A stretch of 64,000 nt of DNA from Erwinia sp. OLFS4 (lineage in GTDB: Bacteria > Pseudomonadota > Gammaproteobacteria > Enterobacterales > Enterobacteriaceae), in assembly GCF_002752165.1 (NCBI RefSeq), contig NZ_MOMB01000002.1, positions 1 through 64,000 on the forward strand. The letters are read 5' to 3'. The notes under the pieces are model-generated. The model saw only the letters and a program-made list of their open reading frames with translations. It had not been told where the DNA came from and searched no databases. Each line of letters begins with the position of its first letter. Positions within the stretch are counted from its first letter, which is position 1. This document shows positions 38,286-50,243 of the stretch, piece after piece. Position numbers and translations under genes: made by a program.

Positions 38286-38549
38286 GAGATTCGCTGCATC
38301 AGGCTGATTGGTTGCGCCCGCGCTTTAAGAAACGGACAGTTGCCGCAGGCTCGCGGCATCGGACCTGGGCGTACAAGGTCGGCTGTCAGTTGCCTGAGTC
38401 GGACCGGCGCTGTGCCCGGCAACAATAAAAGCACGTTTTGCCGGGTGATAATCTGATTTTTTCGCCCTGCGTCGTGGTTTGTCATCCTGCTTCACTTCTA
38501 TAGTTATAGCTGCGTTCAGCGAGTGAGCAACGAGAAACAGGAGTGGCGA

Positions 38550-40829
38550 ATGGACGACCAACTGAACAAAAGTGCGTTAGATTTTCATCAATATCCGCAG
38601 CCAGGTAAAATTCAGGTCGTGCCGACCAAACCGCTGGCAACCCAGCGCGATCTTGCCCTGGCCTATTCGCCGGGCGTGGCGGCACCTTGTCTGGAAATTG
38701 CTGATGATCCGCTGGCTGCACATAAGTACACGGCGCGGGGCAATCTGGTGGCGGTGATATCCAACGGAACGGCCGTGCTGGGGCTTGGCAATATTGGCGC
38801 ACTGGCCGGTAAACCGGTAATGGAAGGTAAAGGCGTTCTGTTTAAAAAATTTGCCGGCATTGATGTTTTTGATATTGAAGTTGACCTGACCGATGCCGAT
38901 AAGTTTATTGAGGTCGTGGCGGCGCTGGAGCCGACCTTTGGCGGTATCAATCTTGAAGATATTAAAGCGCCGGAATGTTTTTATATTGAAAAGAAACTGC
39001 GTGAACGCATGAACATCCCGGTGTTCCATGACGATCAGCACGGCACGGCAATTATCTGCAGTGCCGCCGTTATTAACGGCCTGAAAGTGGTTAAAAAAAA
39101 TATCTCCGATGTGCGTCTGGTGGTATCCGGTGCCGGTGCCTCGGCGATTGCCTGTATGAACCTGTTGGTGAGCATGGGGCTGAACCGACACAATATTATC
39201 GTGTGCGACTCTAAAGGGGTGATTTATCAGGGGCGCGAAGAGAATATGGCGGCGACCAAAGCGGCCTATGCCATTGCCGATAACGGTAAGCGAACCCTCG
39301 ATGACGTCATCGCTAACGCGGATATTTTCCTCGGTTGCTCCGGCCCAGGTATTCTCAGCCCCGGGATGGTCAGGCGTATGGCGCGCGATCCGCTGATTCT
39401 GGCTCTGGCAAATCCTCAGCCGGAAATCCTGCCGCCGCTGGCAAAAGCGGTACGCCCGGACGCCATTATCTGTACCGGCCGTTCTGATTACCCCAACCAG
39501 GTAAACAATGTGCTCTGCTTTCCGTTTATTTTCCGCGGCGCGCTGGATGTTGGTGCCACGGCAATTAACGAAGAGATGAAGCTGGCCGCAGTACAGGCGA
39601 TCGCTGAACTGGCACAGGCGGAACAGAGTGATGTGGTAGCATCAGCCTACGTTGATCAGGATCTGAGTTTCGGGCCTGACTATCTGATTCCCAAACCTTT
39701 TGATCCGCGTTTAATTGTCCAGATAGCGCCAGCTGTGGCACAGGCGGCAATGGATTCTGGTGTGGCAACCCGACCGCTGTCAGACATGAACGCTTACCGC
39801 GAAAAACTGGCCGAATTTGTCTACACCACCAATCTGTTTATGAAACCGATCTTCTCCCAGGCGCGCAAAGATCCAAAACGGGTGGTGCTGGCAGAAGGGG
39901 AGGATATTCGTGTTCTCCATGCGACCCAGGAGCTGATTGGCCTGGGCCTGGCAAAACCGGTGCTGATCGGTCGCCCGGGGGTGATTGAAATGCGCCTGAA
40001 AAAGCAGGGGTTGAAAATTCAGGCCGGAAAGGACTTTGAGGTGGTGAACAATGAGTCCGACCCGCGTTTCAGAACTTACTGGAATGAATATTATCAGATT
40101 ATGAAACGTCGTGGCGTCAGCCCGGAGCAGGCACAGCGTGCGCTGATTGGTAACCCCACGCTGATTGGCGCAATTATGGTTCATCGTGGTGAGGCCGATG
40201 CGCTTATTTGCGGCACAATTGGTGACTATCACGAACATTTTCGCGTCATGGAAAACGTGTTTGGCTACCGCAAGCCACAGAAAGTTGCTGGCGCGATGAA
40301 CGCCTTGATGCTGCCATGCGGCAATACTTTCATTGCCGATACCTATGTCAATGCCGATCCTTCGGCCCAGCAGCTGGCAGAGCTGACACTGCTCGCCGCA
40401 GAAACGGTTCGCCGTTTTGGCATTGAGCCGCGGGTGGCGTTACTTTCTCATTCCAGCTTTGGCAGTTCAGATGCGCCAGCGGCGCAGAAAATGCGTGAGG
40501 CACTGGCGCTGATTCAGCAGCAGGCACCGCAGCTGGAAGTGGATGGCGAAATGCACGGTGATGCCGCACTGCTGGAAAGCATCCGCAAAGATCTGATGCC
40601 GGACAGTCCGTTAAAAGGATCTGCAAATCTGCTGATTATGCCCAATATGGAAGCCGCACGTATCAGTTATAACCTGCTGCGTGTTGCCTGTACTGAAGGG
40701 GTTACCGTTGGCCCGGTGCTGATGGGGATGGCCAGTCCGGTGCATATTTTAACGCCGATAGCCTCGGTGCGACGGATTGTTAATATGGTTGCACTGGCGG
40801 TGGTGGAAGCACAAACCACACCGTTATAA
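38550..40829 (+). CDS. maeB: NADP-dependent malic enzyme MaeB
   Basis: Oxidative decarboxylation of malate to pyruvate with NADP+. 759 residues from ATG 38550 (caggag upstream), exactly the E. coli length; the in-frame GTG at 38523 is rejected. The malic domain has the Tyr in [15 protein letters not shown] and the metal site EDIKAPECF...HDDQHGTA, the NAD-binding part [12 protein letters not shown]-terminal phosphotransacetylase-like domain (from about 430) probably has a regulatory role. In E. coli it is beside talA; here the apionate-type cluster separates them. Confidence 0.97.
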   Translation: MDDQLNKSALDFHQYPQPGKIQVVPTKPLATQRDLALAYSPGVAAPCLEIADDPLAAHKYTARGNLVAVISNGTAVLGLGNIGALAGKPVMEGKGVLFKKFAGIDVFDIEVDLTDADKFIEVVAALEPTFGGINLEDIKAPECFYIEKKLRERMNIPVFHDDQHGTAIICSAAVINGLKVVKKNISDVRLVVSGAGASAIACMNLLVSMGLNRHNIIVCDSKGVIYQGREENMAATKAAYAIADNGKRTLDDVIANADIFLGCSGPGILSPGMVRRMARDPLILALANPQPEILPPLAKAVRPDAIICTGRSDYPNQVNNVLCFPFIFRGALDVGATAINEEMKLAAVQAIAELAQAEQSDVVASAYVDQDLSFGPDYLIPKPFDPRLIVQIAPAVAQAAMDSGVATRPLSDMNAYREKLAEFVYTTNLFMKPIFSQARKDPKRVVLAEGEDIRVLHATQELIGLGLAKPVLIGRPGVIEMRLKKQGLKIQAGKDFEVVNNESDPRFRTYWNEYYQIMKRRGVSPEQAQRALIGNPTLIGAIMVHRGEADALICGTIGDYHEHFRVMENVFGYRKPQKVAGAMNALMLPCGNTFIADTYVNADPSAQQLAELTLLAAETVRRFGIEPRVALLSHSSFGSSDAPAAQKMREALALIQQQAPQLEVDGEMHGDAALLESIRKDLMPDSPLKGSANLLIMPNMEAARISYNLLRVACTEGVTVGPVLMGMASPVHILTPIASVRRIVNMVALAVVEAQTTPL

Positions 40830-40832
40830 GCA

Positions 40833-40867
40833 TCGGGCGCAGGCGGCGAAATGCCTTCTGCGCCCGA
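40833..40867. terminator. hairpin between convergent maeB and hemF
   Basis: TCGGGCGCAG (40833-40842) pairs perfectly with CTGCGCCCGA (40858-40867) across a 15-base loop that can pair further. It lies between the two stop codons. T-tract support is weak. Confidence 0.65.
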
Positions 40868-40887
40868 ATTTAACCGCGGCTGCTGGA

Positions 40888-41829
<942 letters not shown>

Positions 41830-41836
41830 TTATAGG

Positions 41837-42715
41837 TTATTTTATGGCTGTCGCGCGTGGGTTTAGCGCGTCAAACTCCCGGAAGAAACTGATAATGCCA
41901 TCGACAATGGCGCCGGCGATTTTTTGCCGGAAAGCAGTGGTTCCCAGCAGGCGTTCTTCCTGTGGATTGGTAATGAAAGAAGTTTCCACTAATACTGACG
42001 GTATTGACGGTGATTTGAGCACCGCAAAGGCGGCCTGTTCAGTGTGCTCGCTATGCAAAGAATGAATTGGCCGGATTTGATTGAGCACATGCTTACCCAG
42101 TGTCAGGCTGTTTTTAATGGTGTCGGTTTGCACCAGATCGAACAGAATTTCCTGCAGGTAGTGATCTTTGGCTTCAACTTCAACGCCGCCGACCTTATCC
42201 GCCGCATTTTCACGATTGGCGAGATATTTTGCCATAGTGCTGCTGGCACCGCGCGTTGACAGGGCAAAAACCGAAGCGCCATGGGCATCCGGACGGGTGA
42301 AACCATCGGCATGAATTGACATAAACAGGTTAGCACCGTGTTGATGGGCAATTTCAACCCGTTGATACAGCGGGATAAAATAATCGCTGTCGCGGGTCAG
42401 TCGCACCTCAATGGTCGGATGATCTTGCAACCGGCTGCGAATATGGCGGGCGATATCCAGCACCACGTGTTTTTCTTCAGAGCCTTCTTCACCGAGAGCG
42501 CCGGAATCGATACCGCCGTGACCGGGGTCGATCATGACGATTCTTTTGCCTGCGGCGGCGGGCTTCGCCGGCTGGCTGTGGTTGCCATTTAGCTTCAGAC
42601 TGTCAGGCGCTGTGCCGGCGCGGGCCAGGCGGCTGCAGCTTAGCGCCAGTGCCATGCCAGTCAGCAGTAGCTGACGGCGTGAGGTTTCCGGAGTCAGAAA
42701 TTTGATCGTTTTCAC
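41837..42715 (-). CDS. amiA: N-acetylmuramoyl-L-alanine amidase AmiA
   Basis: Periplasmic zinc amidase that cuts the peptide from muramic acid during daughter-cell separation. The best start is GTG 42713-42715 (GGTGG upstream), giving 292 residues and an N-terminus aligned with E. coli AmiA; the frame is open to a TTG at 42730. The Tat signal TSRRQLLLTG is clear, as AmiA is Tat-exported. Amidase_3 motifs: DPGHGGIDSGA, RVEIAHQHGANLFMSIHADG, VETSFITNPQEE. Divergent from ypeA. Confidence 0.94.
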   Translation of the reverse strand: MKTIKFLTPETSRRQLLLTGMALALSCSRLARAGTAPDSLKLNGNHSQPAKPAAAGKRIVMIDPGHGGIDSGALGEEGSEEKHVVLDIARHIRSRLQDHPTIEVRLTRDSDYFIPLYQRVEIAHQHGANLFMSIHADGFTRPDAHGASVFALSTRGASSTMAKYLANRENAADKVGGVEVEAKDHYLQEILFDLVQTDTIKNSLTLGKHVLNQIRPIHSLHSEHTEQAAFAVLKSPSIPSVLVETSFITNPQEERLLGTTAFRQKIAGAIVDGIISFFREFDALNPRATAIK

Positions 42716-42916
42716 AGTGGTATCCACCAATAAATATTATTTATTGTTATATCGTAACGGTTGTTATTACGCGAGAGCTGGTGTATTTCAGGCATTTATT
42801 TTTTATTTCAGCAGGCAAATAGCAAGCTGATTTTTATCCCTGCGATGCAGATAACTTGCGCATCGGCCAGAATGCGTGATAATCAGCAGAATCTGCGACT
42901 TAACAGGATATAAGCC

Positions 42917-43342
42917 ATGGAAATCCGCGCGTTTCAGCAGGACGATTTTGAAGAGGTGATCACGCTGTGGGACCGCTGCGATCTGCTGCGGCCGTGGAAT
43001 GACCCCGAGCTGGATATTGAGCGTAAGATGAGCTACGACCCGGATCTGTTTCTGGTGGCGGTGGTGGGTGGCGAAATCGTTGGTAGTCTGATGGGCGGTT
43101 ATGACGGCCATCGCGGTTCGGCATATTACCTTGGCGTGCATCCTGATTACCGTGGTCGTGGCATTGCCAATGCGCTGGTTAACCGGCTGGAAAAAAAGCT
43201 GATTGCCCGCGGTTGCCCAAAAATCAATCTGATGGTGCGTCAGGAAAATGATGCGGTGATTGGATTTTATGAAAAACTTGATTATGACCTGGTAGACAGC
43301 GTTAGTCTTGGCAAACGTCTGATTGAAGACCGTGAATATTAA
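42917..43342 (+). CDS. ypeA: GNAT-family acetyltransferase YpeA
   Basis: 141 residues, collinear with E. coli YpeA. The acetyl-CoA-binding motif A is [17 protein letters not shown], with a late [20 protein letters not shown]. The substrate is unknown. RBS agga before ATG 42917. It is followed six bases later by yfeZ, so the two are probably co-transcribed. Confidence 0.93.
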   Translation: MEIRAFQQDDFEEVITLWDRCDLLRPWNDPELDIERKMSYDPDLFLVAVVGGEIVGSLMGGYDGHRGSAYYLGVHPDYRGRGIANALVNRLEKKLIARGCPKINLMVRQENDAVIGFYEKLDYDLVDSVSLGKRLIEDREY

Positions 43343-43348
43343 TGCGTT

Positions 43349-43804
43349 ATGCTGAAGTATCCTCCGGAGTTCTGGGATGACAAAGGACAACTCAGACTTC
43401 CCTTATCTTACTGGTTAATTCTGCTGCTGCAATCACGCAGCTGGGTGCTGCTGGTACTGGCTGGGGTTTCCCGTCAGCAGGCCAGCACATTGCTGGGGTT
43501 ATTTTATCCCGACCCGCATGACTTCTGGTTTGGCCTGATTGGCGGTATCCCGGCGGTAGCGGGTTTTTTACTGAGTGGCTGGCGTCAGCGTTTTCCACGC
43601 AGCTGGCAGGCCTGGCGCTGGGTATTGATATTTTCCTTGTTGTTCTCTTTTATTCAGCCCTCTGTTGCCATTAGTCAGGACAGGGTGCAGATGACTCCAT
43701 GGCTGATTATCACCGGCGTCGCCGATCTGCTGGCTTTATGCTGGCTGTTGCTCGATGGCCGGCTGCGTGATTGTTTCAATCCGCACTTAATGCAAGCTGA
43801 GTAA
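43349..43804 (+). CDS. yfeZ: inner-membrane protein YfeZ (DUF2919)
   Basis: 151 residues with about four membrane segments (around 20-40, 58-75, 87-105 and 115-137). The N-terminal YPPEFWDDKGQLRLPLSYW is the family signature. Function unknown. It sits directly after ypeA and before yfeY, as in E. coli. Confidence 0.85.
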   Translation: MLKYPPEFWDDKGQLRLPLSYWLILLLQSRSWVLLVLAGVSRQQASTLLGLFYPDPHDFWFGLIGGIPAVAGFLLSGWRQRFPRSWQAWRWVLIFSLLFSFIQPSVAISQDRVQMTPWLIITGVADLLALCWLLLDGRLRDCFNPHLMQAE

Positions 43805-43868
43805 ACTTTTCGGCGCCGGCACAATCAAAGCTGTTCGGCGATAGCGCCTGTGAATGAAAGGAGTGTTC

Positions 43869-44480
43869 ATGAAGTCTGTTTCCCTGATGCCGCTTTGTGC
43901 GGCCATATTACTGGCCGGCTGTGCCGGTTCCTCTGCCCCCTCTGCTGACAGCGCCAGCTGGTATAACCCTTTATCATGGCACTGGTCGGCGCTTAATCCG
44001 CTTGGCTGGTTTGCTTCAACGCCGCGGGTGACAGAGCAGGGAGTAGGGACAATAACGGCGGCAACGCCTATGACGGAAACAGCGATCAGCGATGCGCTCG
44101 GTGGCAATTACCATCTGCGTAAAGGTATGCGTGGCGAGGGCGGAAAAATCATTACTTTCTGGCAGGCGCTGCGTGATGACAAGCTGAAAATGGTCATCAA
44201 CGGTCAGCACAGCGTCAGCCAGGTTGTGGTCATGGACGAGAAGGTGAGTGGGCCTGACAATATCACCCTGGGCACCCCTTTTAGCCAGCTATACCGTGAA
44301 GCCTTTGGTGCCTGTAAGCTGGCGGGAGCGGGTGAAGGAAGTGACATTCGCTGTCAGGCTCCGGCGAGTCAGCATATCTGGTATCAGTTTAGCGGCGAGT
44401 GGCATGGCCCGCTGGGATTAATGCCGGACAATGCAACGCTGCAAAAATGGCGTATTGACAAAATTATCTGGCAACAATGA
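43869..44480 (+). CDS. yfeY: lipoprotein YfeY (DUF1131, RpoE-regulated lipoprotein family)
   Basis: 203 residues from ATG 43869 with a very good ribosome-binding site (aaaggag). The signal peptide ends in lipobox LLAGC with the acylated Cys at residue 18. The mature part has WYNPLSWHWSALNPLGWFAST and QISYQFSGEW-like elements typical of YfeY. In E. coli the gene is part of the sigma-E regulon; no sigma-E promoter was identified here. Confidence 0.88.
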   Translation: MKSVSLMPLCAAILLAGCAGSSAPSADSASWYNPLSWHWSALNPLGWFASTPRVTEQGVGTITAATPMTETAISDALGGNYHLRKGMRGEGGKIITFWQALRDDKLKMVINGQHSVSQVVVMDEKVSGPDNITLGTPFSQLYREAFGACKLAGAGEGSDIRCQAPASQHIWYQFSGEWHGPLGLMPDNATLQKWRIDKIIWQQ

Positions 44481-44699
44481 CCTTTTGCTTGCCCGGCGGG
44501 CGGCCTTTGCACCAGCAGGCCGGCCTGTCAGGCGGATAATTGCGTCGGTCAAGCCAGTTGCATAACCAGTGCCAGCACCTTATAGCGTTTAACGCTTTAA
44601 AATCACCAAAAGGTATATAAAACCGTTACAACTTTGCCCGGTGTTATAAATAAACTGACAGCCTGATACATTCAGTCAGATTGAGACACAGGGTGCGAT

Positions 44700-45713
44700 A
44701 TGAGACAAAAAACGATAAAAAAAATAGTCAGTGCGGCGCTGTTGACCCTGCTACTGGCTGGCCACGCACAGGCAACCGAATTACTAAACAGCTCCTATGA
44801 CGTCGCCCGCGAATTGTTTATTGCACTGAACCGCCCGTTTGAACAGCAGTTGAATGCGCAACATCCTGATGACAAGCTGACCATTAAGCAATCTCACGCC
44901 GGCTCATCGAAGCAGGCACTGGCGATATTGCAGGGACTAAAAGCCGATGTGGTGACCTATAATCAGGTAACCGATGTGCAAATCCTGCACGACCGCGGCA
45001 ACCTTATTCCCGCTAACTGGCAGCAACGCCTGCCCAATAACAGTTCGCCATTCTATTCGACGATGGCGTTTCTGGTCCGCAAGGGGAATCCGAAAAATAT
45101 CCACAGCTGGAATGACCTGGCGAGAAACGATGTAAAACTGGTGTTTCCTAATCCCAAAACGTCCGGAAATGGTCGTTATACCTATCTGGCAGCCTGGGGA
45201 GCCTCCAGCGAGGCCGATGGCAACAATCTGGCAAAAACCCGTGACTTTATGCGCCGTTTTTTGAAAAATGTCGTGGTTTTTGATACCGGTGGCCGGGGTG
45301 CGACTACCACCTTTGTTGACCGGGGTTTAGGTGATGTTCTGATAAGCTTTGAATCTGAAGTTAATACCATTCGTAATCAGTACGCCAGTGAGGGATTTGA
45401 AGTTGTGGTACCGGAAAATGATATTCGCGCCGAATTTCCGGTGAGCTGGATTGATAAAAATATTGCGCGTAATAATACCAGCGTGGCGGCGAAAGCCTAC
45501 CTGAACTATCTTTATTCCCCCGAAGCGCAGAAAATTATTACCGATTTTTATTACCGGGTGAATAATCCGGCGCTGATGGCTGAAAATAAAGATCGCTTCC
45601 CGGCTACCCGCCTGTTTAACGTCGAACAGAAGTTTGGCCACTGGGATAAGGTAATGAAAACGCATTTTTCCAATGGTGGCGAGCTGGATAAGCTGCTTGC
45701 TGCAGGACATTAA
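44700..45713 (+). CDS. cysP: thiosulfate/sulfate-binding periplasmic protein CysP
   Basis: Periplasmic receptor of the CysPUWA ABC importer. 337 residues (E. coli 338) with a signal peptide ending [13 protein letters not shown]. Ligand-site motifs are intact: [44 protein letters not shown] and [10 protein letters not shown]. First gene of cysPUWA-cysM. In E. coli the operon needs CysB and N-acetylserine; the 219-bp upstream region is AT-rich but CysB sites could not be defined by eye. Confidence 0.97.
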   Translation: MRQKTIKKIVSAALLTLLLAGHAQATELLNSSYDVARELFIALNRPFEQQLNAQHPDDKLTIKQSHAGSSKQALAILQGLKADVVTYNQVTDVQILHDRGNLIPANWQQRLPNNSSPFYSTMAFLVRKGNPKNIHSWNDLARNDVKLVFPNPKTSGNGRYTYLAAWGASSEADGNNLAKTRDFMRRFLKNVVVFDTGGRGATTTFVDRGLGDVLISFESEVNTIRNQYASEGFEVVVPENDIRAEFPVSWIDKNIARNNTSVAAKAYLNYLYSPEAQKIITDFYYRVNNPALMAENKDRFPATRLFNVEQKFGHWDKVMKTHFSNGGELDKLLAAGH

Positions 45714-45714
45714 A

Positions 45715-46551
45715 ATGGAATTTGTCCAGAGTAAACGTGTTTTGCCGGGATTTGGTATCAGTCTCGGCAGCAGCCTGTTTTTTACCTGCCTGATTTTGCT
45801 GTTGCCCCTCAGCGCATTGCTGATGCAATTGTCACAGATGACGCTGGCGCAATACTGGCAGGTTGTCACTAATCCGCAAATCGTTGCCGCCTACAAAGTG
45901 ACGTTGCTGGCTGCTGCGGTCGCGTCGGTGTTCAATGCCGTTTTTGGCATGCTGATGGCGTGGATATTAACCCGCTATCGCTTTCCCGGACGTAGCCTGC
46001 TGGATGGTCTGATGGATTTACCCTTTGCTTTACCGACGGCGGTTGCCGGCCTGACGCTAGCCGGCCTGTTTTCCACTAATGGCTGGCTGGGAAGCGGCCT
46101 TTATGCATGGTTCGGCATTAAAGTTTCCTATACCTGGCTGGGTATTGCTGTGGCAATGGCTTTCACCAGCGTGCCTTTTGTTGTACGTACGGTTCAGCCG
46201 GTACTGGAAGAGCTGGGTGCCGAATTCGAAGAAGCTGCAGAAACCCTGGGGGCCACCCCCTGGCAGAGTTTTTACCGGGTGGTGCTGCCTGAAGTGGCAC
46301 CCGCGCTGCTGGCGGGGACAGCGCTCTCTTTTACCCGTAGCCTTGGTGAGTTTGGTGCGGTTATTTTTATTGCCGGCAATATTGCCTGGAAGACCGAAGT
46401 GACTTCGCTGATGATTTTTGTCCGGCTGCAGGAGTTTGATTATCCGGCAGCCAGTGCCATTGCGTCAGTCATTCTGGCAGCGTCGTTGCTGCTGCTGTTT
46501 GCCATTAATACGCTACAAAGCCGCTTTGGCCGGCGAATTGGAGGCCACTGA
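45715..46551 (+). CDS. cysU: sulfate/thiosulfate ABC transporter permease CysU (CysT)
   Basis: 278 residues from ATG 45715, one base after the cysP stop codon; the frame extends upstream but inside cysP. Six membrane segments and the EAA loop EEAAETLGATPWQSFYRVVLPE, which contacts the CysA ATPase. It forms the membrane channel together with CysW. The stop overlaps the cysW start (TGATG). Confidence 0.96.
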   Translation: MEFVQSKRVLPGFGISLGSSLFFTCLILLLPLSALLMQLSQMTLAQYWQVVTNPQIVAAYKVTLLAAAVASVFNAVFGMLMAWILTRYRFPGRSLLDGLMDLPFALPTAVAGLTLAGLFSTNGWLGSGLYAWFGIKVSYTWLGIAVAMAFTSVPFVVRTVQPVLEELGAEFEEAAETLGATPWQSFYRVVLPEVAPALLAGTALSFTRSLGEFGAVIFIAGNIAWKTEVTSLMIFVRLQEFDYPAASAIASVILAASLLLLFAINTLQSRFGRRIGGH

Positions 46552-47420
46552 TGGCAGATATCATGACCGTGATGCGCCGGCGGCGGATTAACTGGGGCAA
46601 GGGCCTGCTGATTACGCTTGGTATCCTGTTTTCCACCTTGTTGCTGGTGGTCCCGCTGGTATCAATTTTTGTTGAAGCACTGGCTGACGGCGTGCATAGC
46701 GCCATCGCTAATCTGCATGACCCTGATATGCTGCATGCCATCTGGCTGACGCTGCTGGTGGCTTTGATTACCGTGCCGGTGAACCTGGTCTTTGGCACCT
46801 TGCTGGCCTGGCTGGTGACGCGTTTTCGCTTTCCGGGGCGTCAGCTATTACTGACGCTGTTTGATATTCCTTTTGCCGTATCGCCGGTGGTTGCCGGGCT
46901 GATTTATCTGCTGTTCTGGGGGGTAAACGGACCGGTTGGTAACTGGCTGGATGCGCATAACATCCAGCTGATGTTTTCCTGGCCGGGTATTGTTATGGCA
47001 ACGGTGTTTGTAACCTGTCCCTTTGTGGTGCGTGAACTGGTGCCGGTGATGCTTAGTCAGGGGAGTCACGAGGATGAAGCCGCTATTTTGCTGGGGGCGT
47101 CTGGCTGGCAAATGTTCCGGCGGGTGACGCTGCCTAATATTCGCTGGGCTTTATTGTATGGCGTGGTGCTAACCAATGCACGGGCGATTGGGGAATTTGG
47201 TGCGGTATCGGTGGTTTCAGGGGCGGTGCGTGGTGAAACCTACACGCTGCCACTTCAGGTTGAATTACTGCATCAGGATTATAATACGGTAGGCGCATTT
47301 ACCGCCGCGGCGTTACTGACGCTGATGGCAATTGTGACACTGTTTTTGAAAAGTGCTTTACAGTGGCGACTGGAAAGCCAGCGCGTGCGCATGCAGCAGG
47401 AGGGACATAATGAGCATTGA
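46551..47420 (+). CDS. cysW: sulfate/thiosulfate ABC transporter permease CysW
   Basis: 289 residues (E. coli 291), six membrane segments, EAA loop [26 protein letters not shown] ggaggcc sits within the cysU end. Partner permease of CysU. It overlaps cysA by 11 bp. Confidence 0.96.
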   Translation: MADIMTVMRRRRINWGKGLLITLGILFSTLLLVVPLVSIFVEALADGVHSAIANLHDPDMLHAIWLTLLVALITVPVNLVFGTLLAWLVTRFRFPGRQLLLTLFDIPFAVSPVVAGLIYLLFWGVNGPVGNWLDAHNIQLMFSWPGIVMATVFVTCPFVVRELVPVMLSQGSHEDEAAILLGASGWQMFRRVTLPNIRWALLYGVVLTNARAIGEFGAVSVVSGAVRGETYTLPLQVELLHQDYNTVGAFTAAALLTLMAIVTLFLKSALQWRLESQRVRMQQEGHNEH

Positions 47421-48498
47421 AATTAGTGGTATTGGCAAATCTTTTGGCTCAACAAGCGTGCTGCATGATATTTCTCTGGATATTCCTTCCGGTGAAATGG
47501 TGGCGTTGCTGGGGCCATCTGGTTCAGGAAAAACCACGCTGCTGCGGATTATTGCCGGACTTGAACATCCCTCGCAGGGCAGGCTGAGCTTTCATGGTAA
47601 CGATGTCACCGGCATGCATGCCCGTGACCGTCAGGTCGGCTTTGTTTTCCAGCATTATGCGTTGTTTCGTCATATGACGGTGTTCGATAACATCGCTTTT
47701 GGATTAACAGTGCTGCCGCGCCGCAAGCGTCCAGGCAGCGCCGCCATCCGGCAAAAAGTTATGCAGTTGCTGGAGATGGTTCAGCTGTCGCCGCTGGCTA
47801 ACCGCTATCCTGCTCAGCTTTCCGGAGGCCAGAAGCAGCGTGTGGCGCTGGCGCGCGCGCTGGCTGTCGAGCCGCAAATTCTGCTGCTTGATGAACCTTT
47901 TGGCGCGCTGGACGCACAGGTTCGCAAAGAGTTACGCAGCTGGTTGCGTCAGCTGCATGAGGAACTGAAGTTTACCAGCGTGTTTGTTACCCATGACCAG
48001 GAAGAGGCGATGGAAGTGGCTGACAGCGTGGTGGTAATGAGCCAGGGGCACATTGAACAGATAGGTTCACCGCAGGACGTCTGGCGTGACCCGGCGACCC
48101 GCTTCGTACTGGAGTTTCTTGGCGAAGTGAATCGTTTTGATGGTCAGATAGACGGGGCGCAATTTTCCGTCGGTGGTCAGCGCTGGCCGCTGGGCTATAC
48201 GCCGGTGTGGCAGGCGCAGGTTGACCTTTTCCTGCGTCCATGGGAAGTGGATGTCAGCCGGCAGAATACCCCGGATACGCCGCTGATAGCCCAGGTGATA
48301 GAAGTCAGCCCCAAAGGACATTTCTGGCAGCTTCAGCTGCAACCTCAGGGCTGGCAGGATGCACCATTTAGCGTGGTGTTCGATGGCAGCCAGCTGGCAC
48401 CGTTACGCGGCGAGACGCTTTATGTCGGGCTGAAACAGGCGCGGGTTTATCATGGCGATGTGCCCTTACGGCAGCTTGCCTTCGCGCAAAGCGCTTGA
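47410..48498 (+). CDS. cysA: sulfate/thiosulfate ABC transporter ATPase CysA
   Basis: 362 residues from ATG 47410 (aggag upstream). Walker [10 protein letters not shown], signature [15 protein letters not shown], Walker [14 protein letters not shown] and the switch His in [10 protein letters not shown] are intact. A C-terminal regulatory TOBE-type domain covers about 240-362. It energises the CysUW permease. The frame is open upstream inside cysW, but family length fixes this start. Confidence 0.97.
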   Translation: MSIEISGIGKSFGSTSVLHDISLDIPSGEMVALLGPSGSGKTTLLRIIAGLEHPSQGRLSFHGNDVTGMHARDRQVGFVFQHYALFRHMTVFDNIAFGLTVLPRRKRPGSAAIRQKVMQLLEMVQLSPLANRYPAQLSGGQKQRVALARALAVEPQILLLDEPFGALDAQVRKELRSWLRQLHEELKFTSVFVTHDQEEAMEVADSVVVMSQGHIEQIGSPQDVWRDPATRFVLEFLGEVNRFDGQIDGAQFSVGGQRWPLGYTPVWQAQVDLFLRPWEVDVSRQNTPDTPLIAQVIEVSPKGHFWQLQLQPQGWQDAPFSVVFDGSQLAPLRGETLYVGLKQARVYHGDVPLRQLAFAQSA

Positions 48499-48575
48499 TA
48501 TTTTCTTGCGGGTCTGGCGAAAACCAGTTTAGCCTGTCTTTATTATCTGCCTTAGGGCTTGTCAGGAACCGTATC

Positions 48576-49484
48576 GTGACGACGCTTGAAAAAACGATTG
48601 GTAGTACACCTCTGGTGCAGTTGCAGCGCCTGACGCCGGATAACGGCAGTGAAATCTGGGTAAAGCTGGAAGGCAATAATCCGGCGGGTTCGGTGAAAGA
48701 TCGGGCCGCACTCTCTATGATTCAGCAGGCTGAAGCGCGTGGAGATATTAAGCCAGGCGATTTGCTGATAGAGGCGACCAGCGGCAATACCGGGATCGCG
48801 CTGGCGATGATTGCCGCGATGAAAGGCTACAAAATGCGCTTACTGATGCCTGATAATATGAGTGAAGAGCGGCGCGCAGCGATGGCGGCTTACGGCGCTG
48901 AGCTGGTACTGGTTAGTCATACGGCGGGCATTGAAGGGGCGCGGGATCTGGCGCAGGAAATGGCAGCGCGCGGTGAAGGTAAAGTACTCGATCAGTTTAA
49001 TAACCCGGACAATCCGCTGGGGCACTATCTGACGACCGGCCCTGAAATCTGGCAGCAAAGCAACGGCATGCTGTCGCATTTTGTTTCCAGCATGGGGACC
49101 ACCGGCACCATTACCGGGGTCGCCCGCTATCTCAAAGAACAGCGAGCCGGGGTGCAGATTGTCGGTTTGCAACCGGCTGAAGGCAGCAATATTCCGGGTA
49201 TTCGTCGCTGGCAGCCGGATTATCTGCCGGGTATTTTTCGCCCGGACCTGGTGGATGAAATACTGGATATCGGCCAGTATGAAGCTGAAGATATTATGCG
49301 TCAGCTGGCAAGCAGGGAAGGCATTTTTTGTGGCGCCAGTTCCGGTGGCGCGGTGGCAGGAGCATTGCGCATTGCCCATGCTCTGCCAGGAAGCAAAATC
49401 GTTGCTATTATCTGTGATCGGGGCGATCGCTATTTGTCGACCGGGGTATTCAGCGGTGCATCGTCCCAGGACGGCGGACTGTAA
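48576..49484 (+). CDS. cysM: cysteine synthase B (O-acetylserine sulfhydrylase B)
   Basis: PLP enzyme making cysteine from O-acetylserine and sulfide, and S-sulfocysteine from thiosulfate, which explains its place after the thiosulfate importer. 302 residues from GTG 48576 (agga upstream); the frame is open to 48495 but only the GTG gives the family N-terminus TTLEKTIGSTPLVQLQR. The PLP Lys is in NPAGSVKDRAA; TSGNTGI and MGTTGTITG bind substrate and phosphate. Confidence 0.96.
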   Translation: MTTLEKTIGSTPLVQLQRLTPDNGSEIWVKLEGNNPAGSVKDRAALSMIQQAEARGDIKPGDLLIEATSGNTGIALAMIAAMKGYKMRLLMPDNMSEERRAAMAAYGAELVLVSHTAGIEGARDLAQEMAARGEGKVLDQFNNPDNPLGHYLTTGPEIWQQSNGMLSHFVSSMGTTGTITGVARYLKEQRAGVQIVGLQPAEGSNIPGIRRWQPDYLPGIFRPDLVDEILDIGQYEAEDIMRQLASREGIFCGASSGGAVAGALRIAHALPGSKIVAIICDRGDRYLSTGVFSGASSQDGGL

Positions 49485-49559
49485 GAATAACGTAAAACTG
49501 GCTGAAAATCAGCCGGCCGCGGGTCACAATAGCCAAATGAGCTGCAGATGAGAGTCACA

Positions 49560-50243
49560 ATGAAGATTTTGCTGGTTGATGATGACGTTGAACTGGGAAC
49601 CATGCTAAGTCAGTACCTGATTACCGAGGGGTTTGATACTTCGCTGGTACTGAGTGGCAAAGCCGGTATTGAGGGCGCGCTGTCGTCTGAGTACGGCGCG
49701 GTTATTCTTGATATTATGTTGCCGGATATGAGTGGTATTGATGTGTTACGCCAGATCCGCCAGCAGAACCGACGTTTGCCGGTGATCATGCTAACGGCAA
49801 AAGGTGACAATATCGACCGGGTAATTGGTCTTGAAATGGGTGCGGATGACTATGTCCCTAAGCCCTGCTATCCGCGTGAACTGGTAGCACGCCTGCGGGC
49901 GGTACTGCGTCGCGTCGAAGATACCCCGGTAATTTATGATAAAAAAGAGATTGTGCAGTGGCAGGATCTGACTCTTAATCCGGCCACACGCATCAGTGAA
50001 TGGCAAGGTAAGTCTTTCGACCTGACTGCGTCGGAATTTAATCTGCTTGATTTACTGATACGCTCACCGGATCGGGTGGTATCCAAAGATGAGCTTTCCG
50101 AAAAGGGCCTTGGCCGGCAGCGGGAAGCATACGATCGCAGTGTTGATGTTCACATCAGTAATATTCGTCTGAAGCTTTCCGCGCTGACACACGACAAAGT
50201 CAATATTGAGACCGTCCGCAGTATTGGCTACCGGATCCGATGA
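49560..50243 (+). CDS. CpxR-like OmpR-family response regulator
   Basis: 227 residues from ATG 49560; a second in-frame ATG lies at 49548. The receiver domain has the acidic pocket VDDD at 6-9, phospho-acceptor Asp51 (VILDIMLPD), Thr in MLTAKG and Lys in YVPKP. A winged-helix output domain follows (about 130-227). It resembles CpxR, including Asp51, but is clearly not the usual CpxR of the cpxP locus. It overlaps the kinase gene by four bases. E. coli has no two-component system between cysM and crr. Confidence 0.88.
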   Translation: MKILLVDDDVELGTMLSQYLITEGFDTSLVLSGKAGIEGALSSEYGAVILDIMLPDMSGIDVLRQIRQQNRRLPVIMLTAKGDNIDRVIGLEMGADDYVPKPCYPRELVARLRAVLRRVEDTPVIYDKKEIVQWQDLTLNPATRISEWQGKSFDLTASEFNLLDLLIRSPDRVVSKDELSEKGLGRQREAYDRSVDVHISNIRLKLSALTHDKVNIETVRSIGYRIR